This document shows positions 1-7,438 of a stretch of DNA of 64,000 nt, piece by piece. Origin of the DNA: CAWAYR01 sp050250875. GTDB taxonomy: Bacteria > Acidobacteriota > Vicinamibacteria > Vicinamibacterales > UBA2999. The notes below the pieces were generated by a model. It worked only from the letters and a program-made list of their open reading frames with translations. It was not told the origin of the DNA and made no database searches. Each line of letters starts with the position of its first letter. Positions within the stretch are counted from its first letter, which is position 1. The translations under genes and the position numbers were made by a program. The DNA lies in contig JBFWNV010000001.1 of NCBI GenBank assembly GCA_050250875.1, positions 1,426,001-1,490,000 on the forward strand, given 5' to 3'.

Positions 1-202
1 AAACGTCGCCGGGCTCGACCTCACCCTGCGGCGCACCTTCCGGTTCGGCGACCGCACCATCGCGCCGCGGATCCAGGCCTTCAACGTGCTGAACAACGCG
101 ACCATCGACGCCTGGGTGACCCAGCTCGGACCGGCCTACCACCGGCCGAGCAACATCCAGCGGGCGCGGCTGATCAACCTCGACGTGCAGGTGACCTTCT
201 GA
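1..202 (+). CDS. TonB-dependent receptor, C-terminal end (partial)
   Basis: The reading frame is open from the window edge to a TGA at 200-202 and encodes about 66 residues. The segment has alternating polar and hydrophobic stretches, a '...AFNVLNNATI...' stretch typical of the last strands of TonB-dependent receptors, and a terminal Phe (QVTF-stop), the usual C-terminal signature of outer-membrane beta-barrels. The 5' part lies outside the window. Its stop overlaps the ATG of the next gene (TGATG), so the two are probably co-translated. Family assignment rests only on this tail. Confidence 0.7.
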   Translation, partial: NVAGLDLTLRRTFRFGDRTIAPRIQAFNVLNNATIDAWVTQLGPAYHRPSNIQRARLINLDVQVTF

Positions 203-642
203 TGGCGAGGATCGCGACCGCGCTCGCGGCGGCGCTGCTGCTGGCTGCAGCGCCGGCCCGGGCCGACGACGCCGAGGTGCGAGCGGTGCAGGCCACCCTC
301 GACCGTATGGTCGCGGCCACCATGGCCAAGGACCGCGCCGGGCTCGAGGCCGTCTACCACGATGGCCTCGTCTTCTGCCACACCAGCGGCCTGGTCCAGA
401 CCCGGGCCGAGGTCGTCACCTCGGTCGTCGACTCGAAGCGGCAGCTCGAGTCGATGACCTTCGACCCCGGGACCATCCGGGTGATCGGCGCCACTGCGCT
501 GATCCGCAACAACACCCACATGCGCTACGTCGGCGAGACACGGCGCATCGATCTCGATACGCTCTGGGTCCTGGTCCGCGAGGGCGCCGGCTGGCGCATC
601 GCCTCGCGGCACGCCAACCCGCTGCAGCAGTCTCCGAAGTGA
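202..642 (+). CDS. Exported DUF4440/NTF2-like protein
   Basis: A 146-aa protein with a clear Sec signal peptide (residues 1 to about 21, ending ARA-D). The mature part has the SnoaL/NTF2-like cone pattern: an N-terminal helix with 'LDRMVAATMAKDRAGLEAVYHDGLVFCHTSG', then antiparallel strands ending in 'WRIASRHANPL'. DUF4440 proteins of this size bind small ligands or act as accessory domains; no catalytic residues can be assigned. It overlaps the receptor stop by one base and is followed 37 nt later by the aldolase gene, so it belongs to a co-oriented run of exported proteins. Confidence 0.8.
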   Translation: MARIATALAAALLLAAAPARADDAEVRAVQATLDRMVAATMAKDRAGLEAVYHDGLVFCHTSGLVQTRAEVVTSVVDSKRQLESMTFDPGTIRVIGATALIRNNTHMRYVGETRRIDLDTLWVLVREGAGWRIASRHANPLQQSPK

Positions 643-679
643 CGCCGGACCGGCGACCGCGATTGCCGAAGGAGTGGAT

Positions 680-1585
680 ATGAAGCGAATGATCGGGGCG
701 GCGCTGCTCGTCGCCGCGGGCCTGCTCGTCGAAGTGGGCGTTCAGGCCCAGTTGCCGCCGCTGTCGCCGGCGCACCTCAACCCCGCGATCGCGAAGCTGG
801 TCGCCGGGCAGCCAATCTACGGGGTGATCACCCAGGACATCTCGCGCGAGAACGCGCGCACGCTGGGGCGGCGCGACACCGACTTCGTGTTCGTCGACAT
901 GGAGCACTCGCCGTTCAACATGGAGGCCTTCGCCAACTTCGCCGCCAACATCGCCGACCGGGCGTGGACGGCGAAGAACGGCTTGGCGCCGCGCAACGCG
1001 CTGATCGTGCGGATGCCGCCCTATGCGTCGGAGAACGCCGCCTGGCTGGTCAAGCAGGCGCTCGACATCGGCGCGATGGGCTTCGTGTTCAACACCGTCG
1101 AGACGGCCGAAGAAGCCGAGAACGCCGTGAAGAGCATGCGCTATGCACCGTGGAAGGCGCACCCGAACACCTTCAAGGGGCCAGTGGGCATCCGCGGCTT
1201 CTCGCCGGGCGGCGCCGTGTGGCTGTGGGGCGTCGCGATGGACGAGTACCGCCGCCGCGCCGACGTGTGGCCGCTCAACCCTGAAGGCGACCTGATGGCG
1301 ATCATGATCATCGAGACCGCCAAGGGCGTCGACAACGTCGACGCGATCGCCGCTGTGCCTGGCGTGACCGCGCTCAGCGTCGCCGCCGGAGCCGACCTGT
1401 CCTCCTCCTACGGTGTGCCCGGCAACGCGCCCGAGATCGAGGCGGCGCGGCAGAAGGTCCTGCAAGCCTGCCTCAAGCACAACGTGGTGTGCTGGGTCTC
1501 GCCGACCGGCAAGGCCGACCAGGATCGCCGCCTCAAGGAAGGCTGGCGGATGATTCGTACCGCTTCCGGCCAGCCGTTCCAATGA
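680..1585 (+). CDS. Exported HpcH/HpaI-type aldolase/citrate lyase family protein
   Basis: 301 aa. I chose the ATG at 680 over the in-frame GTG at 674 because the GGAG at 671-674 is then correctly spaced. After a signal peptide (ending near VQAQ) the protein has the HpcH/HpaI TIM-barrel signatures 'DFVFVDMEHSPFNMEAF', 'GAMGFVFNTVETAEEAENAV', 'MIIETAKGVDNVDAIAAVPGV' and 'LSVAAGADLSSSYG'. The family cleaves 2-keto-3-deoxy acids in a metal-dependent class II reaction; the Glu of MIIETAKG is the usual metal ligand. Cytosolic members lack a signal peptide, so this is a periplasmic variant with unknown substrate. Confidence 0.85.
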   Translation: MKRMIGAALLVAAGLLVEVGVQAQLPPLSPAHLNPAIAKLVAGQPIYGVITQDISRENARTLGRRDTDFVFVDMEHSPFNMEAFANFAANIADRAWTAKNGLAPRNALIVRMPPYASENAAWLVKQALDIGAMGFVFNTVETAEEAENAVKSMRYAPWKAHPNTFKGPVGIRGFSPGGAVWLWGVAMDEYRRRADVWPLNPEGDLMAIMIIETAKGVDNVDAIAAVPGVTALSVAAGADLSSSYGVPGNAPEIEAARQKVLQACLKHNVVCWVSPTGKADQDRRLKEGWRMIRTASGQPFQ

Positions 1586-1633
1586 GCGCCACCCCAGCCA
1601 CGGCCCGGCACTGACACGGACGAGGAGGACAGC

Positions 1634-2596
1634 GTGACCAGCCCCTGGATACACCCGACCCGCCGCGCCTTCCTGACCTCGGCCGCCGGCGTGGCGGTGG
1701 CCGGCCTGCCGGGGCTGTCCGCCCGGCAGGCGATGCCGACCCGGGCGATCCCGGCGACCGGCGAGCGCATCCCCGTGATCGGCGCCGGCACCTCGAAGGT
1801 GGTCGACGAGATCGGCCAGCACGGCACCGAGCCGCTGGCGGCCGTGCTCCGGACGCTGGTCGCCCAGGGCGGCCGCCTGGTCGATGCACCCTCGGCGGCC
1901 CGGGCGCCACAGGGCGCGCCGCAGCCGTGGCTGCACAACGGCGACAACGAGGCGGCGTTCGGCAGGGTGATCAGCGACCCGGCGCTGAAGTCGTTGTTCG
2001 TCACGCTGAAGATCGATCAGAACGGCAAGGCCGAAGGGCAGAAGCAGTTCGAGGACACCCAGCGCCGCTTCAACCGCCGGCCGGTCGATCTGACCCAGAT
2101 CTTCAACCTGATCGACATCGGGAATCACTGGCCGTCGGCCCGCGGCTGGAAGGACGCCGGCCTGACCCGCTACGTCGGCGTCACCGTGGGCACGGCCGCG
2201 CTCTACGACGTCCTCGAGAAGTTCCTGGCCCGCGAGAAGCCCGACTTCGTCCAGATCAACTACTCGATCACCGAGCGCGACTCGGAGGCGCGGCTGCTGC
2301 CGATGCTCGCCGACCGCGGCATCGCGGTGATCATCAACCGTCCGTTCATGAACGGCAGCTACTTCAAGCGGCTGGCGGACCGGCCGCTGCCGTCGTGGGC
2401 CAGCGAGTTCGGCTGCAGCAGCTGGGCGCAGTTCTCGCTGAAATACATCCTGGCCAACCCGGCGCCGACCTGCATCCTCACCGAGACCAGCAACCCCAGG
2501 CACATGACCGAGAACGCGCAGGCCGGTTACGGTCCCGTGCCGACGGAAGCGCACCGCCAGCAGATGCGCGCGTTCATCGACGGGCTGCGCGGATGA
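1634..2596 (+). CDS. Aldo/keto reductase with Tat-type leader
   Basis: 320 aa from a GTG start preceded by a GAGGA-type ribosome site. The N-terminus carries a twin-arginine leader (TRRAFLTSAAGVAVAGLPG), implying folded export, possibly with a bound cofactor. The rest resembles the AKR barrel: 'FNLIDIGNHWPSARGWKDAGLTRYVGVTVG', 'PDFVQINYSITERDSEARLLPMLADRGIAVIINRPF' and 'ARHMTEN'-like C-terminal elements ('NPRHMTENAQAG'). The N-terminal half is atypical, with 'TSKVVDEIG' and a poorly conserved Asp/Tyr catalytic region, so redox activity is not certain. Its stop overlaps the next start (ATGA). Confidence 0.8.
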   Translation: MTSPWIHPTRRAFLTSAAGVAVAGLPGLSARQAMPTRAIPATGERIPVIGAGTSKVVDEIGQHGTEPLAAVLRTLVAQGGRLVDAPSAARAPQGAPQPWLHNGDNEAAFGRVISDPALKSLFVTLKIDQNGKAEGQKQFEDTQRRFNRRPVDLTQIFNLIDIGNHWPSARGWKDAGLTRYVGVTVGTAALYDVLEKFLAREKPDFVQINYSITERDSEARLLPMLADRGIAVIINRPFMNGSYFKRLADRPLPSWASEFGCSSWAQFSLKYILANPAPTCILTETSNPRHMTENAQAGYGPVPTEAHRQQMRAFIDGLRG

Positions 2597-3384
2597 CCAG
2601 GGCGCTCGTTCTGGCGTTGCTGGTCGCCGCGGCGGCACCGCTGTCCGCGCAGCTCGCCCCGCCCAACGCCGTTGGCGTCGCCGCCGGCCACGTCCACGTC
2701 AACGCCGCCGACCTCGAGGCCCAGAAGCGGTTCTGGGTCGCCGTCGGTGGGCGGATCCTCCAGCGCGAGAAGGCCACCATGGTCGAAGTGCCGGGCATGT
2801 ACGTGATGCTGCGGCAGCAGCCGCCGACGGGCGGCACCGCCGGCACGACGTTGAACCACCTGGGACTCTACGTGAAGGACCTGGCGGCATCGGTCGCGGC
2901 CTGGAAGGCCGCCGGCCTCACCTGGGAGCCGCGCGAGAAGCCGGTCAACGGCCAGGGCTTCCTCACCGGTCCCGACGGCGTACGGATCGAGATCTACATC
3001 AACCCGGCGATCAGCACGCCGATCGCGATGCACCATCTGCACCTGATGGTGCCCGATCCGGCGGCGGCGCAGAAGTGGTACGCCGCGGTGTTCGGCGCCG
3101 CGGCCGGCACGAGGCTGAACTTCCTGACGGCCACCGTGCCCGGCGTGGAGGTCGTGCTCGGCAAGGCCGAGGTGCCGCAGGTGCCCACCAGGGGGCGGGC
3201 CGTCGATCACATCGGCTTCGAAGTGGCCGACATCGAGCACTTCGCAGCGCGGCTGCGCGATGCCGGCCTCGACGCCCCCGAGATTCGCACGACCCCGAAC
3301 GTCTCGGGCCTCCGGCTGTTCTTCCTCACCGACCCGTGGGGTACCGAGATCGAAGTCACGGAGGGATTGCCGCCGCCGCAGTGA
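2593..3384 (+). CDS. Exported two-domain VOC (glyoxalase-fold) protein
   Basis: 263 aa starting at an ATG that overlaps the previous stop (ATGA). A signal peptide (to about AQL) is followed by two vicinal-oxygen-chelate modules. The first begins 'AGHVHVNAADLEAQKRFWVAVGG' and ends 'GPDGVRIEIYINP'; the second begins 'MHHLHLMVPDPAAAQKWYAAVFGA' and ends 'LTDPWGTEIEVTEGL'. The His and Glu positions usual for VOC metal ligands are present in both halves. Enzymes of this fold include glyoxalases and ring-cleavage dioxygenases; the substrate cannot be told from sequence. Co-operonic with the exported reductase. Confidence 0.82.
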   Translation: MTRALVLALLVAAAAPLSAQLAPPNAVGVAAGHVHVNAADLEAQKRFWVAVGGRILQREKATMVEVPGMYVMLRQQPPTGGTAGTTLNHLGLYVKDLAASVAAWKAAGLTWEPREKPVNGQGFLTGPDGVRIEIYINPAISTPIAMHHLHLMVPDPAAAQKWYAAVFGAAAGTRLNFLTATVPGVEVVLGKAEVPQVPTRGRAVDHIGFEVADIEHFAARLRDAGLDAPEIRTTPNVSGLRLFFLTDPWGTEIEVTEGLPPPQ

Positions 3385-3442
3385 CCCTGGCGGCGCCGTC
3401 GCGAGATCCCGTAATGTGTCTCCACCACTTGGAGGCACACGC

Positions 3443-4027
3443 ATGACTCGAACCCTAGGCGTCACCCTGGCGGCCACGCTCGCCGCCACCTCGGCCATGG
3501 CCCAGGCCCCGTCTGGCCAGCCCGCCGCGCCGGCGCGGCCGCCCCTCACGCTCACGACCACCGCGTGGCCCGACGGCGGTCCGATCCCGGTGAAGTACAC
3601 CCAGGCCGGCGAGCAGGTGTCGCCGGCGCTGCGATGGACCAACGTGCCGCCCGGCACGGTGAGCTTCGTGCTGCACATGCGCGACCCCGACGTGGCCCGC
3701 AACAAGACCACCGAGGATCAGGTGCACTGGCTGGTCTGGGGCATTCCGGGGACGGCGACCGGGATGGCCGAGGGCCAGCCCAAGGGCGCGCAGCTCCCCG
3801 ACGGCAGCCGGCAGATCAGCGCCAGTGGCGAGGTGTATCGCGGGCCAGGCGCGCCAGCGACGGGTCCGCTGCACCACTACACGTTCGAGCTGTTCGCCCT
3901 CGACACGAAGATCGACCTGCCGGCAGGCGCCGACGCCTGGGCGACGCGCACCGCGGTTTACAACGCGATGCAGGGGCACATCCTGGGCAAGGCCGTGTAC
4001 GTCGGCCTGTTCCGCCGGCCACAGTAG
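3443..4027 (+). CDS. Exported YbhB/YbcL-type PEBP protein
   Basis: 194 aa, ATG at 3443 with GGAGG at 3431-3435. A signal peptide ends at AMAQ. The phosphatidylethanolamine-binding-protein signatures are clear: 'GEQVSPALRWTNVPPGTVSFVLHMRDPD', 'HWLVWGIPGTATGMAEG', 'YRGPGAPATGPLHHYTFELFALD' and 'MQGHILGKAVYVGLFRR'. Bacterial YbhB/YbcL proteins are small ligand-binding proteins of unclear role, often periplasmic. 58 nt downstream of the VOC gene, same strand. Confidence 0.88.
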   Translation: MTRTLGVTLAATLAATSAMAQAPSGQPAAPARPPLTLTTTAWPDGGPIPVKYTQAGEQVSPALRWTNVPPGTVSFVLHMRDPDVARNKTTEDQVHWLVWGIPGTATGMAEGQPKGAQLPDGSRQISASGEVYRGPGAPATGPLHHYTFELFALDTKIDLPAGADAWATRTAVYNAMQGHILGKAVYVGLFRRPQ

Positions 4028-4048
4028 TCCTCGACGGTTCGCCGAGCG

Positions 4049-4477
4049 ATGAGCTGGCTCGTCGTCGCCGCGATCGGTGCGCTCGTCGCCGTGGCGGCGT
4101 TCGTCACGGCGTTCGTCTGGCTGGCCGTGCGCGGCGAATTCAAGCCGCGCGCCATGTCGGAGGGCGAGGCGGGCCGATTCGCGACCCGCGGCGGCCACCT
4201 CGCCCGGAACGTCGGGGCCGCCTACCTCGGACCGTCGCGCGGCGTCGAGGCAACGGCGCACATCGGCAACGACGCGCTGCGCCGGCTGGTCGCCGAACGG
4301 CGGTGGCGCGAAGCCGCGCCCTGGCTGCTGCTCGCCTGCAGCGTCGTCCTTGGTTTCCCGTTCGCGCCGTTCTTCCTGCTGCAGCTGATCGGCGCCCCGG
4401 CATGGCTGGCAGGCGTCGCCGCGGCCATCGCGCTCGTCATCATGTACCGCACGCTCGCGCCGACGTATCTGGCCTGA
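4049..4477 (+). CDS. Small membrane protein of unknown function
   Basis: 142 aa. One transmembrane helix near residues 2-26 (LVVAAIGALVAVAAFVTAFVWLAV) and a longer hydrophobic C-terminal segment (about 92-135), probably two helices. Between them lies a basic cytosolic or periplasmic stretch with 'GNDALRRLVAERRWREAAPWLLL'. I do not recognise a family. It starts 21 nt after the PEBP stop and ends facing the minus-strand toxin gene. Confidence 0.6.
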   Translation: MSWLVVAAIGALVAVAAFVTAFVWLAVRGEFKPRAMSEGEAGRFATRGGHLARNVGAAYLGPSRGVEATAHIGNDALRRLVAERRWREAAPWLLLACSVVLGFPFAPFFLLQLIGAPAWLAGVAAAIALVIMYRTLAPTYLA

Positions 4478-4521
4478 GGGCGCGGCCTGAAGGGCGCTCC
4501 GTCCCCGGTTGGGCGCGGCAC

Positions 4522-4965
4522 TCAGCGGCGCCAGTCGGCCAGCAGTACGACGCTCCCGGCCGCCCGTGCCCTCCGCACGTACGCGGCGTCGGCAGTGACC
4601 ATGGTGCCGCCGACGTGAATCGCCAGCGCGTGGTAGGCGGCGTCGTAGAAGGTCACCTTACGCTGCCGCATCAGCGTGACGATCGCCGGTAGGTAGCCGT
4701 GCGGCGCCGCTTCCTGCAGTCCGAGGTCGGCCAGGGCATGCAGGAAGGCGTCCGCGTCGGCCGGACGCTTCAGGCCGAGCACGTTGCCGACCTCGTAGAG
4801 CCACAGCGTGGGTACGATCAGCTCGCAGCGCTCGTCGAGCCACGCGGCGCGCAGGCCGAGCGCAGCGTCGCGGTCGGGCTCGCCGTCGCCCTGGAGCACC
4901 CACTTCAGCAGCACCGACGCGTCAGGAACGACGAGGGTCGTGTCAGCGGCGGCCACGGTCGGCAC
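4522..4965 (-). CDS. PIN-domain toxin (VapC-like)
   Basis: 147 aa. PIN-domain acidic residues are visible: an N-terminal 'VPDASVLLKWVLQGD', a mid-protein 'LYEVGNVL' and C-terminal 'TFYDAAYHALAIHVGGTMVTADAAYVRRA' (D and D of the metal site). VapC-type toxins are Mg-dependent ribonucleases, usually cutting tRNA or rRNA. The gene overlaps its partner antitoxin by 23 nt, the common order antitoxin-then-toxin. The exact start is uncertain, because the conserved domain begins about 10 residues in. Confidence 0.85.
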   Translation of the reverse strand: MPTVAAADTTLVVPDASVLLKWVLQGDGEPDRDAALGLRAAWLDERCELIVPTLWLYEVGNVLGLKRPADADAFLHALADLGLQEAAPHGYLPAIVTLMRQRKVTFYDAAYHALAIHVGGTMVTADAAYVRRARAAGSVVLLADWRR

Positions 4966-5173
4966 GCAGGAGGGCGACGACGTCGGCCGACGCCATCGGC
5001 GGCGTCAGGGCGCGCAGCCGGTCGAGGCGATCGGCGGCCGCGCGCCGGCGCATGCGGCGCAACTCGGCGCGAAGCGCGGCGTTGATGACGCGGCTGCGTT
5101 TGCCGCTCTCGACGTGGCGCTCGAGTTCGGCCTTCACGTCGTCGTCGAGGACGAAGTTCACCTTGGTGGGCAA
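4943..5173 (-). CDS. VapB/RHH-like antitoxin, TTG start
   Basis: 76 aa. I place the start at a TTG (5173) because an AGAGGAG ribosome site lies 8 nt upstream and the coding pattern begins there (MPTKVNFVLDDDVKAELERHVESGKRSRVINAALRAELRRM; first residue read as Met). The N-terminal strand plus two helices fit a ribbon-helix-helix DNA-binding domain; the C-terminal tail should wrap the toxin. It overlaps the PIN toxin gene by 23 nt. The palindrome just upstream (5186-5197) is a plausible autoregulatory site. Confidence 0.75.
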   Translation of the reverse strand: MPTKVNFVLDDDVKAELERHVESGKRSRVINAALRAELRRMRRRAAADRLDRLRALTPPMASADVVALLRADRGRR

Positions 5174-5185
5174 CTCTGTTCTCTC

Positions 5186-5197
5186 CTCTAAGTAGAG
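5186..5197. promoter_or_regulatory. Palindrome upstream of the antitoxin gene
   Basis: CTCT-AAGT-AGAG, a perfect 4-bp inverted repeat overlapping the antitoxin's ribosome-binding region, where autoregulated RHH antitoxins often bind. It is short and could be chance. Confidence 0.3.
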
Positions 5198-5402
5198 AAT
5201 ATCATGGACTCCCCCGGGCGTCGTCGTCGGGCCACCGTGACCGGATACGACAATTTGCCGCACCGACGGCGCTGCTGTCGGCTGGTGCAGACCGTGGACG
5301 GCGCCGCCGTCGACGCGGCAGGGTTGGAGCGGCTCTACCTCGACGCCGTGCGCGGGTGGACGCCCTTGGTAGACTATCGCGGCAGCATCGTGGGGGGCAG
5401 GC

Positions 5403-6203
5403 ATGAAGCGTCGTGAGTTCATCGTGTCGTCGGCAGGGGCGGTCGGGGCGGCCCTGTCGCACGCGCCCGTCGCGTCAGCCGATGGTGGCGACGGCGGTCA
5501 GGCGCGTCCCGCGGCGACGCGCAAGATCCTGATCGCCGGCGGTGGCTTCGGCACGGCCTTCATCCGCCACATGGCGGAGCTCACCGGCAAGCCGCGGCCC
5601 AGGCTGCTCTACCTGCCCACCGCCAACGCCGATTCCCCGCAGGGCATCATCAACTGGTACCGGGCGTGCTCGCCGCTCGACGTCGAGGCCTCGCACCAGA
5701 TCAGCTTCATCGCCAGCACGCAGCAGGCGCGCAGCTGGGAGGAAGTGTTCCTGTCGGTGGACGGCATCGTCTGCTCGGGCGGCAACACCCTCAACCAGCA
5801 GGCGATCTGGAAGGCGCAGGGCATCGACGTGGTGCTGCGCCAGGCGTGGGATCGCGGCATCGTGCTGGGCGGAGCCAGCGCCGGCTCGCTGTGCTGGTTC
5901 GAGGAGGGCACCACCGACTCGCGGCCGAAGGAGCTGTCGATCGTGCAGGGTCTGGGCTTCCTGAAGGGCAGCCACTCGCCGCACTACGACGCCGAGCCGG
6001 GCCGCCGCCCGCTCTACCAGAAGCTGATCGCCGGCGGCCAGATGAAGCCGGGCTACGCCTGCGACAACGACGCCGGGATCTACTTCGAGGACAACACCGT
6101 GAAGCGGGTGGTGGCGACGCGTGACGGCGCCGGAGTCTATTACGTGAGCGTCGAGGGCGGGAAGGCGGTCGAGAAGGCGATGGAGCCGGAACGGATCGCC
6201 TGA
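5403..6203 (+). CDS. Exported peptidase E-like (S51/class I glutamine amidotransferase fold) protein
   Basis: 266 aa. N-terminal RR-containing leader (MKRREFIVSSAGAVGAALSHAPVASA), then a peptidase-E fold: 'KILIAGGGFGTAFIRHMAEL', 'RLLYLPTANADSP', 'GIVCSGGNTLNQQAIW' and the nucleophile elbow GGASAGS with Ser159. 'KGSHSPHYDAEPGRRP' is the usual His region. S51 enzymes cleave N-terminal Asp-X dipeptides or cyanophycin-type products; the substrate here is unknown. The exported form is unusual, as E. coli PepE is cytosolic. It is transcribed divergently from the toxin-antitoxin pair across about 230 bp in which I see no gene. Confidence 0.82.
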   Translation: MKRREFIVSSAGAVGAALSHAPVASADGGDGGQARPAATRKILIAGGGFGTAFIRHMAELTGKPRPRLLYLPTANADSPQGIINWYRACSPLDVEASHQISFIASTQQARSWEEVFLSVDGIVCSGGNTLNQQAIWKAQGIDVVLRQAWDRGIVLGGASAGSLCWFEEGTTDSRPKELSIVQGLGFLKGSHSPHYDAEPGRRPLYQKLIAGGQMKPGYACDNDAGIYFEDNTVKRVVATRDGAGVYYVSVEGGKAVEKAMEPERIA

Positions 6204-6215
6204 CGGCGATCGCGA

Positions 6216-6242
6216 CGCGGCGCGCGGAGGATACGCGCCGCG
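6216..6242. terminator. Hairpin between convergent genes
   Basis: CGCGGCGCG, a 9-nt loop, then CGCGCCGCG: a perfect 9-bp GC stem 13 nt after the peptidase E stop and 14 nt before the end of the minus-strand gene. There is no clear U tract, so it may be a bidirectional or Rho-assisted terminator. Confidence 0.5.
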
Positions 6243-6255
6243 CCGTCCCAGGACA

Positions 6256-6717
6256 CTAGAACGTGGCCTTCGGCTTGACCGACGTCGCGTAGATCACCGG
6301 CCGGCTCTTGAACTCCATCTGCCACTCGCGCTTCAGGTCGAAGTCGAACGTCTCCTTCTCCAGCTCGGTCCAGGTGAACTCGCGGACCACGCCCACCACC
6401 TCGACGTCCTCGTCCTCACGGACGGTCACGCCCTTGGGCGACACGACCATCACGTCCTGACCGGGCTTGATCGGGTGCTCTTCGTCGAGCGTGAAGATGC
6501 GCGGCGCCAGCACCCGGGCCACGTCTTCGACGACGCGCACGGTCTTGCCGTAGTACTTCGCGGCGTCGTTGCTGATGTCGTCCACGCTGGCGGTCATCGG
6601 GTCGGCCGGCACCTGCGGCAGCGCCGGCTGCGGGTTCCGGGGCGGCGTCGGGGTCTGACCGGCGGCGACCACCGACAGACCGGCGAACAACACGAGGGTT
6701 CCTGCGAACAGTTTCAT
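6256..6717 (-). CDS. Exported protein, possible OB-fold, unknown function
   Basis: 153 aa from the ATG at 6717, which has AAGGAG seven bases upstream; an in-frame GTG further up is less well placed. Signal peptide to about AAGQ. The mature part has a strand-rich pattern ('KTVRVVEDVARVLAPRIFTLDEE...GQDVMVVSPKGVTVREDEDVEVVGVVREF') that looks like an OB-fold tRNA_anti/BOF-type module, followed by a charged tail. The fold suggestion is inference. Next gene upstream is the BON-domain protein, same strand, about 100 nt away. Confidence 0.65.
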   Translation of the reverse strand: MKLFAGTLVLFAGLSVVAAGQTPTPPRNPQPALPQVPADPMTASVDDISNDAAKYYGKTVRVVEDVARVLAPRIFTLDEEHPIKPGQDVMVVSPKGVTVREDEDVEVVGVVREFTWTELEKETFDFDLKREWQMEFKSRPVIYATSVKPKATF

Positions 6718-6817
6718 CACGGCTCTCCTTGACACTGGGTGGAACGGTCGAGAACCCGTCGGGGGAGCCGGGCCCGGTGTGCCCCGCGCGCGCGGGGCCG
6801 TCGCAACCGGCGCGGCG

Positions 6818-7246
6818 TCAGCCGCGCACGGTCAGCTGGTTGTCCACGCGGTAGCCGGTGGCCTGGGCGCGGGCGATGTCCTCGGCCAGCGTCTTCTGGG
6901 TCGCCGTCGGCACCGAACCCTTGAGCACCACGATCCGGGTCTCGTGGTTGGTGTCCACGTCGATGTCGCCGGCGTCCACGCGCGAGTCGCGCATCAGCGC
7001 GGTCTTGACGTCCATCGTCTCGATGGCGGCGCCGGCGGCGCTGGCGGCCTCGCGGCCCGCCTCGGCCACGGCCTGGCCGGCCTCGCGGGCGCTGGCAGCG
7101 GCGTCGCGGCCGGCTTCGCGGGCCTCGCGTCCGGCCTCACGTGCTTCGGTGGCGGCGCGGTCCTGGTCGCGGTCGCTGCACGCGGCGCAGGCCACGACCA
7201 GCGCGGCGGCACCGAGCAGGCGGGTCGTTCTCGTCATCCCTCTCAT
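6818..7246 (-). CDS. BON-domain lipoprotein with Ala-rich helix
   Basis: 142 aa; ATG 7246 has GGAGGG seven bases upstream. A lipoprotein-like leader ends LVVACAAC. A long Ala/Arg/Glu-rich segment follows with near-repeating 'REAGREAREAGRDA' units (probable amphipathic or coiled-coil helix), and then a C-terminal BON domain ('DVKTALMRDSRVDAGDIDVDTNHETRIVVLKGSVPTATQKTLAEDIARAQATGYRVDNQLTV'). BON domains bind phospholipid membranes, as in OsmY/DolP, so an envelope-stress or envelope-maintenance role is likely. Confidence 0.85.
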   Translation of the reverse strand: MRGMTRTTRLLGAAALVVACAACSDRDQDRAATEAREAGREAREAGRDAAASAREAGQAVAEAGREAASAAGAAIETMDVKTALMRDSRVDAGDIDVDTNHETRIVVLKGSVPTATQKTLAEDIARAQATGYRVDNQLTVRG

Positions 7247-7361
7247 GGTGTTCCCTCCGACGGGACGAGGGAGCAAGGACGGTACCGCGAGAATTCAGGC
7301 GGGATTCGGCCGGTGGGTGTCACGCGACCCCGGCGATGGGTAAGGCAGGCCGTACAGTACG

Positions 7362-7407
7362 GGGGTCAGACCCCATTCTGGGCCCGGCTTGATAGGGGTC
7401 TGACCCC
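7362..7407. repeat. REP-like inverted repeat GGGGTCAGACCCC/GGGGTCTGACCCC
   Basis: Two 13-bp units at 7362-7374 and 7395-7407 are exact reverse complements, separated by 20 nt. Each unit is itself nearly palindromic. It sits in the 192-bp gap between two minus-strand genes, downstream of the transporter gene, consistent with a REP/BIME-type extragenic element or a terminator. No other copy was noticed in this window. Confidence 0.65.
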
Positions 7408-7438
7408 TCTCTGGCCGGGAACTGACTAGGTGCAGTAA

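Noticed and set aside
416..2638. A 740-aa minus-strand open frame opposite the aldolase and aldo/keto reductase genes.
   Set aside because: No domains and biased Arg/Gly/Pro composition. The plus-strand genes carry clear signal peptides and family motifs.
5204..5416. A 70-aa plus-strand ORF between the antitoxin and peptidase E.
   Set aside because: No ribosome site, Arg-rich composition, overlaps the peptidase start. More likely the divergent promoter region.
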